Source of the DNA: SAR202 cluster bacterium bin127
GTDB lineage: Bacteria; Chloroflexota; Dehalococcoidia; Lucifugimonadales; Lucifugimonadaceae
Direction: 5' to 3'
DNA length: 64,000 nt
Assembly: GCA_002239045.1 (NCBI GenBank)
Contig: MPNN01000008.1
Location: 42,530-106,529, forward strand
The notes under the pieces were generated by a model, which did not search any database, had not been told where the DNA came from, and was given only the letters and a program-made list of their open reading frames with translations. The position numbers and the translations under genes were made by a program. Of the stretch, positions 17,114 to 26,112 are shown in pieces (position 1 is the first letter of the stretch; every line of letters starts with the position of its first letter).

Positions 17114-18199
17114 CTAGTTCAATACAACCACGGATCGCAACACCTCACCCCGTTCCATCTTGTGGAACGCCTCCTCAACATCACCAATCCCGATCGACTC
17201 GCTCACGAACCCATCCAGATCCAATCGACCCTGCATGTAAAGATCGATATACATCGGAAAATCTCGCGTCGGCAGACAGTCGCCGTACCACGACGACTTC
17301 AACACTCCACCGCGACCGAAAACCTCGATCATCGGCAACTCGATCTTCATCTCCGGACTCGGCACACCCACCAGCACGACCGTCCCCGCCAAATCCCGCG
17401 CAAAGAACGCCTGCTCATACGTCTGCGGCAAACCAATGGCCTCGACACAAACGTCCGCACCATTACCGCCCGTGATGTTCTGGATCGCCTCCACCGGATC
17501 CACTTCGCGAGAGTTCACCGTGTGCGTCGCACCGAAACCCTTCGCCCACTCCAACTTGCGGTCATCGATATCCACCGCAATTATCGTGTGCGCGCCCGCC
17601 AGCTTCGACCCGGCAATCGCCGCGTCACCAACGCCACCACAACCAAACACCGCGACCGAATCGCCACGCGAAACGCCGCCAGTATTGATCGCCGCACCCA
17701 ATCCAGCCATAATTCCACAACCAATCAACCCCGCCGCCTTTGGATCAGCAGCCGGGTTCACCTTCACCGCCTGGCCAGCCGCAACGAGCGTCAACTCCGC
17801 AAAAGCACCGATCCCCAACGCCGGCGACAAAGGCGTCCCATCCTCCAACGTCATCTGCTGCGTCGCGTTCCGACTATCGAAGCAATACCAAGGCCGACCC
17901 CGCAAACAAGACCGACACGTGTTGCAAGGCGCTCGCCAAGCAATAATAACGAAATCACCCGCCGCCACATTGTCAACATCATCTCCAACCTTCTCCACGA
18001 CACCAGCCGCCTCATGACCCAAGAAATACGGAAATTCATCCCCGATGGCACCCTCCCGGTAATGCAGGTCCGTATGGCAAACCCCGCAAGCCTGTACCCG
18101 AATCAACGCTTCACCCGGACCCGGATCCGGCACCAAAATCGTCTCCAACGAAACCGGCGCACCTTTAGATGCCGAAATTACCGCCTGTACCTTGTTCAT
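17114..18199 (-). CDS. mscR: Zinc alcohol dehydrogenase of the S-(hydroxymethyl)mycothiol dehydrogenase type
   Basis: The 361-residue protein closely follows mycobacterial mycothiol-dependent formaldehyde dehydrogenase by recall: [21 protein letters not shown] (catalytic zinc Cys), [28 protein letters not shown] (structural zinc Cys), [32 protein letters not shown] (trimmed: [12 protein letters not shown]), [12 protein letters not shown] for NAD, and [10 protein letters not shown]. In actinobacteria it oxidises S-(hydroxymethyl)mycothiol. Mycothiol is not expected in Chloroflexota, so here it may use another thiol. The start ATG 18199 is chosen over an upstream extension, since family alignment begins there. 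Confidence 0.85.
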   Translation of the reverse strand: MNKVQAVISASKGAPVSLETILVPDPGPGEALIRVQACGVCHTDLHYREGAIGDEFPYFLGHEAAGVVEKVGDDVDNVAAGDFVIIAWRAPCNTCRSCLRGRPWYCFDSRNATQQMTLEDGTPLSPALGIGAFAELTLVAAGQAVKVNPAADPKAAGLIGCGIMAGLGAAINTGGVSRGDSVAVFGCGGVGDAAIAGSKLAGAHTIIAVDIDDRKLEWAKGFGATHTVNSREVDPVEAIQNITGGNGADVCVEAIGLPQTYEQAFFARDLAGTVVLVGVPSPEMKIELPMIEVFGRGGVLKSSWYGDCLPTRDFPMYIDLYMQGRLDLDGFVSESIGIGDVEEAFHKMERGEVLRSVVVLN

Positions 18200-18289
18200 G
18201 TTGCCCCCGTGATTGATGCCTAAACGCTTCAACGGGATTATATGGCATCGTCAAAACTAAAATCGGACTAGCTATTCACCCGCTCCACC

Positions 18290-19318
18290 ATGACATCCGA
18301 ATTCCAAAAAAAACTCCAACGAGCCCTCGACGCCAAAACCAAACCCATCGGCTCGCTCGGCCGACTGGAACAACTCGCCGCACAGATCGCAACGCTCCAA
18401 GGCACTTTCCAACCGAGCATGTCGACCTGCCAACTGATCATCTTCGGCGCAGACCACGGCATTGCAGACCAAGGCGTCTCCGCCTATCCGTCCGAAGTCA
18501 CCCGCCAAATGGTCGAAAATCTCCTCGCTGGCGGAGCCGCCGCAAACGTCATCGCCGACTCCCTCGACGTCCCCGTCAAAATCATCGACGCCGGCATCAA
18601 AGGTGATCCCATCAACCATCCCGATCTCATCAATCGACGCATCGCACCTGGCACTGCAGATTTCAGCACCGGCCCGGCCATGAACTCAGACCAATACCAC
18701 CTCGCGACTAAACACGGCGCGAACCTTTTCCCCTCCCCCTCCCAGGGGGAGACTAAGAGGGGGTCCACCGACGCCGTCTGCTTCGGCGAAATCGGTATCG
18801 CAAACACCGCATCCGCCAGCATGATCGCCCACAAAATCCACGACATCCCTCTCCAAGACCTCGTTGGTCCCGGCACCGGACTCAACCCCGAAGGCGTCCA
18901 ACACAAAATGGATGTCTTAACTAAATCCTCCCAACGAACCGCCCCTCGACTCGACGCTGCGGCCGCACTCACGGAATACGGAGGCTTCGAAATCGTCATG
19001 ATGGCCGCCGCAATCCGACATGCAGCAACGGCCAAACGCCTAGTCATCATCGACGGCTTCATCGCCACCGCGGCAGCCATCGCCGCCATCAAATCCGAAC
19101 CCGACATCACCGACGCCCTACTCTTCGCCCACCGCTCCGGCGAACGCGGCCACGACGCCATGCTCCAAGCCCTAAACGTCAAACCCCTCCTAGACCTCGA
19201 CATGCGACTAGGCGAAGGAACCGGCGCCCTCCTAGCATGGCCACTAGTAAAAGCCGCCGCCGCAATCCTAAACAACATGGCAACCTTCCAATCGGCGCAA
19301 GTCAGCACCAAACTTTGA
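18290..19318 (+). CDS. cobT: Nicotinate-nucleotide-dimethylbenzimidazole phosphoribosyltransferase
   Basis: CobT activates the lower ligand base of cobalamin by making alpha-ribazole phosphate. The 342-residue product has KPIGSLGRLEQLAAQIA near residues 17-33, FGADHGIADQGVSAYP near 52-67, the GEIGIANTASASM stretch, and LGEGTGA near 309-315, whose Glu is the catalytic base. It is followed by cobS after about 130 bases. In the middle, residues near 145-155 (LFPSPSQGETKRGS) are encoded by what looks like an in-frame copy of an intergenic palindromic repeat. No Shine-Dalgarno sequence is seen; the ATG is the first good start. Confidence 0.92.
   Translation: MTSEFQKKLQRALDAKTKPIGSLGRLEQLAAQIATLQGTFQPSMSTCQLIIFGADHGIADQGVSAYPSEVTRQMVENLLAGGAAANVIADSLDVPVKIIDAGIKGDPINHPDLINRRIAPGTADFSTGPAMNSDQYHLATKHGANLFPSPSQGETKRGSTDAVCFGEIGIANTASASMIAHKIHDIPLQDLVGPGTGLNPEGVQHKMDVLTKSSQRTAPRLDAAAALTEYGGFEIVMMAAAIRHAATAKRLVIIDGFIATAAAIAAIKSEPDITDALLFAHRSGERGHDAMLQALNVKPLLDLDMRLGEGTGALLAWPLVKAAAAILNNMATFQSAQVSTKL
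18724..18765 (+). repeat. Palindromic repeat embedded in frame in cobT
   Basis: CCCCTCCCCCTCCC followed by AGGGGGAGACTAAGAGGGGG forms an imperfect inverted repeat of the kind found between genes elsewhere. It keeps the cobT frame open and replaces a loop just before the conserved GEIGI motif. Confidence 0.5.
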
Positions 19319-19321
19319 CAG

Positions 19322-19416
19322 CCATTCGCCCCTTCGCGCGGCGAGCGGGGGATGCACGGGGCGGCCGGGTTGCCCCCGCTGTGCGGGGGAAATGTCCGAA
19401 GGACAAAGGGGGACCA
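19322..19416. repeat. Intergenic repeat between cobT and cobS
   Basis: CGCGCGGCGAGCGGGGGATG, then CCCCCGCTGTGCGGGGGAAA and TGTCCGAAGGACAAAGGGGG, the same family as at 11109-11230. It separates cobT and cobS, so they may not share one transcript. Confidence 0.75.
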
Positions 19417-19437
19417 TCCATCAATGCCACACCCACC

Positions 19438-19443
19438 TATCAT
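19438..19443 (+). promoter_or_regulatory. -10-like hexamer before cobS
   Basis: TATCAT lies seven bases before the cobS ATG at 19451, with no ribosome site between. This suggests that cobS has its own leaderless promoter just after the repeat. Confidence 0.35.
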
Positions 19444-19450
19444 CTAACTC

Positions 19451-20221
19451 ATGCTCCCCGCCATCCAAAACGAACTCAAAACCCTCCTCCTTTCCCTCCA
19501 CTTCCTCACGCGCATCCCAACACCCTTCGAAATCGATTACACACCCGAACGCCTCAGCTCCGCGAGCCGCTACTACCCGATCGTAGGCGCCATCATCGGC
19601 TCCGTCGCCGCACTTGCGTTCTTCCTCGCCAGCCTCGCACTTCCGACCATCGTCGCCGTCCTCATCGCCACCGCCGCAACCGCACTCATCACCGGAGCAT
19701 TCCACGAAGACGGACTCGCCGACACCTTCGACGGCATCAGCGGCGCTTACGACCGCGCCCGTTCCCTAGAAATCATGACCGACTCCCGCATTGGGACCTT
19801 CGGCGCCCTCGCGCTCATCATCGTCATCTCCACCAAAGTCGCCGCCCTCTCATCACTCGCCGACACCACCACCATCATCACTGCCCTAATCGCCGCTCAC
19901 ATCCTCTCCCGCACCTCAACCGTAATCGTCATGGCAACCAGCCGATACGCGAAGCCAGAGGGCATCGCCGGCCCACAAGACCAAACCCTCAGTCCGATCA
20001 ACACCATCATCGCCACCTTTACCGCCCTAGTAGCCATCGCAGTAATAGCCCTAGTCCTTACCCCAACAACCGCCCTCCTAGCCACCGCGGGAGCCATCAC
20101 CGGACACATCCTAATCCGCCTCTACTTCCAACCCAAACTAAAAGGCCACACCGGCGACACCCTAGGCGCCACCCAACAAATCACCGAACTAGCCATCTAC
20201 ATCGCCCTAGCAACGCTGTAG
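19451..20221 (+). CDS. cobS: Adenosylcobinamide-GDP ribazoletransferase (cobalamin synthase)
   Basis: CobS joins adenosylcobinamide-GDP and alpha-ribazole (phosphate) in the membrane. The 256-residue product has the FLTRIPTPF start motif near residues 18-26, the acidic FHEDGLADTFDG motif near 83-94 that binds Mg2+, and about six membrane helices. The length matches the family. It lies 132 bases after cobT with a repeat between them. A GGGGCAGGTTT palindrome starts at the stop codon. Confidence 0.93.
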   Translation: MLPAIQNELKTLLLSLHFLTRIPTPFEIDYTPERLSSASRYYPIVGAIIGSVAALAFFLASLALPTIVAVLIATAATALITGAFHEDGLADTFDGISGAYDRARSLEIMTDSRIGTFGALALIIVISTKVAALSSLADTTTIITALIAAHILSRTSTVIVMATSRYAKPEGIAGPQDQTLSPINTIIATFTALVAIAVIALVLTPTTALLATAGAITGHILIRLYFQPKLKGHTGDTLGATQQITELAIYIALATL

Positions 20222-20400
20222 GGGCAGGTTTCAAACCTGCCTCTACTTCCCCTTCGTGTGCTGTGCATAATCACCGTCATTCCGGCGAACGCCGGAATCC
20301 AGAGGGGCCGGGCAACGGGGAGGCGCACGTGATCTGACCGTGAATCCGTCGTAAGTGAGGTTGTGCACAGCACCCCTTCGCGCAACGCATACCCATCGCC
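20219..20400. repeat. Nested palindromic repeats after cobS
   Basis: GGCAGGTTTCAAACCTGCC near 20222-20240 is a near-perfect hairpin directly at the cobS stop and may act as a terminator. A GTCATTCC...GGAATCC palindrome lies near 20277-20302. GTGCTGTGCA near 20258 and TGTGCACAGCAC near 20363 are in inverted orientation around it. No coding frame is credible here. Confidence 0.75.
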
Positions 20401-20449
20401 AGTCATCTCCCACATCGATCACAATCAAAGGAAGGAGGAACTAGCCCCA

Positions 20450-21241
20450 ATGTCCGAACTAAAAGACAGACTCGACTTCGCCATCCGAGCCGCCACCGCA
20501 GCCGGAAAGCTGACCTTGCGCTACTTCCGTTCATCGGACCTGACGATAGAAGCCAAACCCGATCAGACTCCCGTAACCCGTGCCGACAAAGAATCCGAAG
20601 AAACCCTGCGCAGCCATCTCGCCAAAGAGTTCCCACACGACACCATCGTAGGCGAAGAGTTCGGCAACCAATCCGGATCAACCGACTATACCTGGTACCT
20701 CGACCCCATCGACGGAACCAAATCGTTCATCCGCGGCATCCCTCTCTACGGAACCATGATGGGACTCCAATACAAAGACGAAGCCGTAGCCGGCGTCATC
20801 GTCTTCCCCGCACTGAACGAACTCGTCTACGCAGCCAAAAACCTCGGCGCATGGTGGTCCGACCAACTAGACCCAGTCTGCCCAAAACGCGCCCGCGTAT
20901 CGAACATATCCCGACTCTCAGACGCCTATCTGTCCACCACCTCCGCTCGCAGCATTCAACGAACCGATAAAGCGCAGGCCTATCGAAAACTCTCTTTCAC
21001 CGCCGACGTCAACCGCTGCTACCCTGACTGCTACGGCCACTACCTAGTCGCAACCGGACGCGTCGAAATCATGATCGACCCCTTCATGAACGTCTGGGAC
21101 AACGCACCCCTCCAGAGCATCATCCAAGAAGCAGGCGGCACCTTCACCGACCTCCAAGGCAACCCAACAATCCACGGCAGCAGCGCCATATCCACCAACG
21201 GCCGACTCCACAACCAAGTCATAGAATTCCTCAACACCTAA
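20450..21241 (+). CDS. hisN: Inositol-monophosphatase family phosphatase, histidinol-phosphatase (HisN) type
   Basis: The 263-residue protein has the IMPase-family metal sites: GEEFG near residues 65-69, DPIDGTKSFIRGIPLYG near 82-98, and WDNAP near 208-212. The RGIPLYGTMMGL continuation is typical of HisN-type histidinol-phosphate phosphatases in the histidine pathway; other phosphate monoesters remain possible. The start ATG at 20450 follows AGGAGG with an 11-base spacer, and upstream in-frame codons are rejected. It stands between cobS and cobU, with repeats on both sides. Confidence 0.85.
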   Translation: MSELKDRLDFAIRAATAAGKLTLRYFRSSDLTIEAKPDQTPVTRADKESEETLRSHLAKEFPHDTIVGEEFGNQSGSTDYTWYLDPIDGTKSFIRGIPLYGTMMGLQYKDEAVAGVIVFPALNELVYAAKNLGAWWSDQLDPVCPKRARVSNISRLSDAYLSTTSARSIQRTDKAQAYRKLSFTADVNRCYPDCYGHYLVATGRVEIMIDPFMNVWDNAPLQSIIQEAGGTFTDLQGNPTIHGSSAISTNGRLHNQVIEFLNT

Positions 21242-21261
21242 AAACAAATCCGTCATCACAC

Positions 21262-21400
21262 ACCGCACCAATGTCATTCCCGCGTAGGCGGGCATCCACA
21301 GGGCCGGAAGCCCGGCAAGTTTCCCCCGCCCAATACGAACGAAATCCAAGGGGAAATGTCCGGGGCCTGCCCCGTACCCCGATACGGGGGACAAAGGTGC
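21262..21400. repeat. Repeat-rich gap before cobU
   Basis: GTCATTCCCGCGTAGGCGGG near 21272 is a member of the GTCATTCC family. GGGGAAATGTCC...GGGGGACAAAG near 21350-21390 is a diverged member of the GC-palindrome family. It separates two convergent genes. Confidence 0.65.
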
Positions 21401-21408
21401 CCACACCC

Positions 21409-21918
21409 TCACCCCTTAACAACCACCGGCAACCCCGCAACCATAAACAAGACCCGATCGCAAACCGCCGCAACAGCCTGGTTCATCCGACCATGCAGAT
21501 CACGAAACTCTCGACCCAGCTCCGTATCTGGCACCAACCCCAAACCAATCTCATTCGACACCAAAATCACGTCCCCGTTCACGCCCTCCAAACACGCCAC
21601 TAACCGCTCCAAATCAGCCTCGACATCCCGCCCATCCAACATCAAGTTATTCAACCAAAGCGTCAAACAGTCCAACACAATCACCCGACCAACCCGATCC
21701 TCCGCGCCAATCACATCCCAAACCTCAACCATCTCCTCCACCGTCCGCCACGACACATCCCGATCCGACCGATGCCTCGCGATCCGCTCCCGCATCCCCT
21801 CATCAAACCCCTGTGCCGTAGCAACAAAAACACGATCCTCCGAACACGACTCCCCCAACTCCAACGCGTATCGGCTCTTGCCAGAGCGCGCACCGCCAAG
21901 AATGAAGGTCTTAGACAC
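21409..21918 (-). CDS. cobU: Adenosylcobinamide kinase / adenosylcobinamide-phosphate guanylyltransferase
   Basis: CobU phosphorylates adenosylcobinamide and transfers GMP to it, upstream of CobS. The 169-residue product begins with the P-loop FILGGARSGKS, followed by FVATAQ and ARHRSDRDVSW (the RH of the GMP-binding loop), VLDCLTLWLNNL and VSNEIGLGLVP. I choose GTG 21918, which overlaps the mcrC stop (GTGTCTAA) and follows GAGGTGG with a six-base spacer; TTG 21924 is an alternative. Coupling to mcrC on the same transcript is unusual. With cobT and cobS it completes nucleotide-loop assembly. Confidence 0.92.
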   Translation of the reverse strand: MSKTFILGGARSGKSRYALELGESCSEDRVFVATAQGFDEGMRERIARHRSDRDVSWRTVEEMVEVWDVIGAEDRVGRVIVLDCLTLWLNNLMLDGRDVEADLERLVACLEGVNGDVILVSNEIGLGLVPDTELGREFRDLHGRMNQAVAAVCDRVLFMVAGLPVVVKG

Positions 21919-23077
21919 CAGCAACCACCTCGTGGAACACGCACAACAGATCTGTCTCCACGTTTTTCCAATCTTGGTTCAGATTCAAAGTTTTCACGAA
22001 CACAGGAAATCCATCGATCCTGGTACGCAGTTGCCCTGGTCCGCTACTTGGCTCACCGTAGAGGAGAATCCCGGTTGGCCGCATGGGGCGTTCTTTGTCA
22101 TCGCTCTTAGAGAGATACGCGTAAAGTTGATAGAGGTGACCCGAATTCACCGTTGGTTTTCCAGATCGTCCTTTGAAGGGTTCCTTATAAAACTTGGTGT
22201 CGAAAATCAGTACCTGTTTGTTTTCGCGATGCGTGACCGAAATGTCGGTTTCCATCCCCGGTACGATCAATTCTCCAACTGTCACGGCTTCGTCAATCTG
22301 CCAAGATAGCCGTCTGTGGTGGTTCACACTCCAGACGGAAAGGTCCAAATTCAACTTAAAGAAATTCGCTACGAAGGTCTCGAATATGTCGTGCCGCTGT
22401 TTCTCATTCCAATCTCTGAATGCATCCGCGTCACTCTCATCGGAATCCAATGGCATCCTCGGACGATAAAGCATCTCGCACACTTTCAACAACAGCTTGT
22501 ACTCGCGCTCATTCCGACCCAATTGACGTATCTCGTTAGCCATCACGGATCGATCCAATCGAATCTGATCGATCTCGTCCAAAGTCCGCACCAATCTCAC
22601 CACGTCTGACTTCAATTCTTCGATATCGCTATCCTTCGCTCCTGCGAAATCCCTCCGATACTGACGCTGCAACGTCGTAGCAATGATCTGATTGCGGGGA
22701 ACATTGACCGAATACTCCTGATATTCGCAATGCAATCGACCTTTATAGAGCAGTAAGTCACCAAGCGTCCGATTGAAATCTATTCGTCCTCGTACGGTCC
22801 TGAGCGCCTCCGAACGATCCACATAGTCACCGCGTAGCCAGCGTCTGACTTGCCGATTCATGCGATCGACGAGAATCCGTGTCAACAACTCATGCAGATC
22901 AGGAGCGTCTTCCCACTTCGATTGGAACATACCTTCCAGATCCACCAAACCCCACGCGTACAGAAGCATGTGCCACCAGTTGCGTACCGGAATCTCCGAG
23001 CCGCTGTCACTCGATACTTCCGGAAGTTCATCGGATTCCGGATCCATTAGCTGGACCGCTTCGGACGTCGCTACCAT
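21911..23077 (-). CDS. mcrC: McrC-family restriction component
   Basis: The 388-residue protein is McrC-like. Near the N-terminus NWWHMLLYAWGL resembles the McrC start region, and TVRGRIDFNRTLGD near residues 99-112 matches the GRIDF region. The C-terminal part has a PD-(D/E)xK-like core, GMETDISV followed by VLIFDTKFY near residues 275-295, with Asp and Lys as catalytic residues. In Mcr systems McrC stimulates the McrB GTPase and cleaves DNA. It starts six bases after mcrB ends, and its stop overlaps the cobU start, so mcrB-mcrC-cobU are one transcript. Confidence 0.88.
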   Translation of the reverse strand: MVATSEAVQLMDPESDELPEVSSDSGSEIPVRNWWHMLLYAWGLVDLEGMFQSKWEDAPDLHELLTRILVDRMNRQVRRWLRGDYVDRSEALRTVRGRIDFNRTLGDLLLYKGRLHCEYQEYSVNVPRNQIIATTLQRQYRRDFAGAKDSDIEELKSDVVRLVRTLDEIDQIRLDRSVMANEIRQLGRNEREYKLLLKVCEMLYRPRMPLDSDESDADAFRDWNEKQRHDIFETFVANFFKLNLDLSVWSVNHHRRLSWQIDEAVTVGELIVPGMETDISVTHRENKQVLIFDTKFYKEPFKGRSGKPTVNSGHLYQLYAYLSKSDDKERPMRPTGILLYGEPSSGPGQLRTRIDGFPVFVKTLNLNQDWKNVETDLLCVFHEVVAGV

Positions 23078-23083
23078 CGAAGG

Positions 23084-25906
23084 CTACTCCATCCTTTTCA
23101 GTTTGTCCGCTTCGCCGTTCGCTCGTTCTGGGTCATCGAACCAATATTCCCTTAGCAGCGGCCTAATCTCGTAATCGACAACCGTCTCGTACCAGGCATC
23201 CCAATCGTCAACCGGTTCGTTTTGCGGTGGACAGAAAAACGAATGACCGACTGCATAGTTGAAATCTAGCGAATCATCTTTCGAAATCGTAGTATTCAAC
23301 TTACTCATATATGAATTGATGCGATCTTGCATTTCTTGCGGCATCTCAGTTTTGCTTAGCCAGTCCTTGAACACCGGTTCGCCAAACTGCGGTTCCAGAT
23401 CATAGAACCCGAACCGACGCCGCATCGCAACATTCATCCCTGTTAATGACTTGTCGGCCAGATTCATCGTACCGATGATGTAAGCGTTCTTCGGCACGAA
23501 AAACGAATGGTAACGTTCTGGCTGGTGTTGCAACGTCACACCGTGCTCCTCCTTCCGCTTGTCCGCCTCGATCAGCATCAACAACTCCCCAAACACACGA
23601 CTCAGATTCCCTCGGTTGATCTCATCAATCAGCATCACATAGTCATCGTCAGGATTCGCTTGCGCCTCCGCACACATCTCCAAAAACGGCCCGTCCTGAG
23701 GCTTGAAAACCATCCGTTCATCCTTAACATCAGGCCGAAATCCCCCGACGAAATCCTCATAAGAATACGACTGATGGAACTGCACACCCGTAATCCGCTT
23801 CTCTGCCTCCTCACCCTTTTCGCCCATCAACACATAAGCCAATTTCCGAGCAATAAACGTCTTTCCAACCCCCGGCGGCCCCTGCAAAATCAGATTCTTC
23901 TTAGACCGCAAAATCCGCATCATCCGCTCAATTTGAGATTCCTTCAAGAAGACACCTTCATTAAGCATCGCGCCAACGTCATAAGCGTTGTCACCAGATC
24001 CGATGGTCGGATCTAACTCAAGCATCTCTCGCGTCGTCGACTCGCGATTGATGTCCAACAAACTCTTGCGCTTCGACTCCGCGAAACTACGGGTGGCGCG
24101 CAGTGCTTGTAGGTACTGCTGGCCGCCGTTGATGTTTTCTGGGAGACCAAGTTCTGCGGTCAGGCCCAATTCTTGACGATGAATGCGACGCGTCAGAAGA
24201 TACTTCCTCGGATCGATCCAATACAACCAATAAGACAATGTGATGTCCCATTGCCCCACGAAACCATTGACCTCAATCACCCGATCATATTTTTCAACGA
24301 ATTCAGCGGCTCCTTCGTCTTCGGTAGGCTCAAATCTTGTGACGAATCTAAAGAAATCCCACAGGGCATCAATATCATCATCGCCCGGTGGATTTGTAAA
24401 TCGGTAATGCGTCCCCAACCCTCTTACTCGATGTTCTGCATCAGGAACGTTAGCGCCAACGTCCAACAGTTCTTGGACCTTTCGATACCCTGGTAGGCGC
24501 TTCGTCCCGTCCGTGCGCATGTTGAACGACAAGTAGAACGAATAAGGGTCCGGCGTCCACTGGATATGCTCATAATCGTCGCCCACCTCGTCCGGATCAG
24601 ACCAACGCACTTTTTCGATCATGTCATCCAAAGCTTCACGTTTTTCTGGCAGCCACCACTTACCTTCCACCAACTTCTCTGCAATCGCTAGATGAAACGG
24701 CACCCAACTATCTTCCGGCATCCTATAGATCCTGTGCACGGGTGCAGGAACCACAACCACAGCATCATCTTTGATCATCCCGAGAAATCGGTCTCGCATA
24801 TCGCCTCGCACTCGATTCACCGTCGCACCGTAAGCCCTGCCCCTCCAACCGAGTTCTTCTCGCGTCAACTGTCGTGAATCATTCCATGCAATCTGACGCC
24901 GATTCCTGTGAGTACCTTCAAGTCCGAAATACGGATCTGATGCAATTACCCCATGATGAATGAAATCTCTATCGCGATCAGGCATCAACACGTAATCCCC
25001 GATCTTCACGCTCATCAAGAATTCCGACATCTGGCGGGTCGCGTTGTCTGTTCGGTTAGGCCGATGTGCTCTGATACGCAGTTCTGCTTCAGCTACAGAG
25101 GAAACCTCAGACAGGTTCAAATCGTCGAAACCAAAATTAAACGCTACATAGTCGCCAGAGCGAAATTCCGGTGAAAGTCTATTACTTTCACCCGCCCGAA
25201 CAACCCAAACATTTCTTTCATGTGGGGCGATTCGTTGTTGAGTCCATACACCGATGTTGATCTCCGGAAAAGATAACTCAATCAACTCTCTAGTTCGGTT
25301 TAAGCACTGGATATATGTCGTAGCATTCTTGGCAACTATACTTAAATCCTTACCACCAATCGCGTCAACTGTATCGCTGTGCAGAAAGTATTCTGGTTTA
25401 CACCAATATAACCCCGCAGTTAGCTTAGAGATTCTTATATTATTTCTATCCATACACACATCGAATTGATCGATGAAATCATGCACATCGGAGTTTGGTC
25501 CAAGTACGTCATTTTTGACCACTGACGAAACTATGTCCCAAATCGGTTCCGGATTCTTAGCCGAACTAATTACATATCGATTCGACTTCGGTACAAACGG
25601 ATCTTCTTTTGGTACATCCTCTGAAATATCGAAACGATCGCTAATAAACTCTATAATTATCCGATTATCCTCCCAATTCAAATTCCGATTGAACATTGCC
25701 ATAAAGGTGATAGGATCAATCGTCTCATCCAACTTCTGCACCAGCGACGGCATCCGCAAACTATCAGAGTCCATCTCCTTCAACACCCCCACCAACTCCC
25801 CCTGCTTGAGCCGCCAATCATCATTGACCAGCTTCTCAGCCAACTCCCGATAAAACGGTATCCAGCTATGCTCCGGACGATTGACATTCACTTCTCTCGA
25901 CACCAT
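23084..25906 (-). CDS. mcrB: McrB-type AAA+ restriction GTPase with duplicated N-terminal module and PUA/EVE-like domain
   Basis: The product is 940 residues. The C-terminal motor has Walker A GPPGVGKT near 676-683, the motif QFHQSYSYEDFVGGFRP, Walker B VMLIDEINRGN, and IIGTMNLADKS then RRRFGF, the McrB version of the GTP-binding NxxD motif. The N-terminal part holds two copies of a ~200-residue module (about 14-215 and 398-610), each with WxPFxxxxAEKLV at its start and a GLYW/WLYW then YLxxLxxTR at its end. Between them (about 230-380) lies a PUA/EVE-like segment (VWVVRAG, GDYVAFNF, GDYVLMPDR, HGVIASDPYF), a fold that reads modified bases. ATG 25906 has GGGAG eight bases upstream. Confidence 0.87.
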   Translation of the reverse strand: MVSREVNVNRPEHSWIPFYRELAEKLVNDDWRLKQGELVGVLKEMDSDSLRMPSLVQKLDETIDPITFMAMFNRNLNWEDNRIIIEFISDRFDISEDVPKEDPFVPKSNRYVISSAKNPEPIWDIVSSVVKNDVLGPNSDVHDFIDQFDVCMDRNNIRISKLTAGLYWCKPEYFLHSDTVDAIGGKDLSIVAKNATTYIQCLNRTRELIELSFPEINIGVWTQQRIAPHERNVWVVRAGESNRLSPEFRSGDYVAFNFGFDDLNLSEVSSVAEAELRIRAHRPNRTDNATRQMSEFLMSVKIGDYVLMPDRDRDFIHHGVIASDPYFGLEGTHRNRRQIAWNDSRQLTREELGWRGRAYGATVNRVRGDMRDRFLGMIKDDAVVVVPAPVHRIYRMPEDSWVPFHLAIAEKLVEGKWWLPEKREALDDMIEKVRWSDPDEVGDDYEHIQWTPDPYSFYLSFNMRTDGTKRLPGYRKVQELLDVGANVPDAEHRVRGLGTHYRFTNPPGDDDIDALWDFFRFVTRFEPTEDEGAAEFVEKYDRVIEVNGFVGQWDITLSYWLYWIDPRKYLLTRRIHRQELGLTAELGLPENINGGQQYLQALRATRSFAESKRKSLLDINRESTTREMLELDPTIGSGDNAYDVGAMLNEGVFLKESQIERMMRILRSKKNLILQGPPGVGKTFIARKLAYVLMGEKGEEAEKRITGVQFHQSYSYEDFVGGFRPDVKDERMVFKPQDGPFLEMCAEAQANPDDDYVMLIDEINRGNLSRVFGELLMLIEADKRKEEHGVTLQHQPERYHSFFVPKNAYIIGTMNLADKSLTGMNVAMRRRFGFYDLEPQFGEPVFKDWLSKTEMPQEMQDRINSYMSKLNTTISKDDSLDFNYAVGHSFFCPPQNEPVDDWDAWYETVVDYEIRPLLREYWFDDPERANGEADKLKRME

Positions 25907-26019
25907 GCAGAACACTCCCGTTCACTCGGCAGTCCAAAACTTCAACGAACATCAAGTCTAACCACAACCAAACCCGCCAAGCACCCCCACAGAGTCAAAT
26001 CTCGCCCTAACCATCACCG

Positions 26020-26092
26020 CAGTACCCGAACAACACAACATCCCCATCCTTCATATCCTTCCAAATCCTTAGCATCCTAGTTCAAACTCCTC
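26020..26092. repeat. Intergenic repeat, CATCCTAGTTCAA type
   Basis: Tandem-like CATCCTTCATATCCTTCCAA then ATCCTTAGCATCCTAGTTCAA belongs to the family seen near 1930, 9811, 17102 and 49795. It lies between divergent mcrB and the flavin oxidoreductase gene. Confidence 0.6.
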
Positions 26093-26112
26093 CATGAAGG
26101 GTCAGGATGGTT

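Noticed and set aside
18240..18290. A cobalamin riboswitch before cobT
   Set aside because: I looked for the B12-box pattern in the short upstream gap and before cobS and cobU and did not see it; the gaps are too short for the full aptamer.
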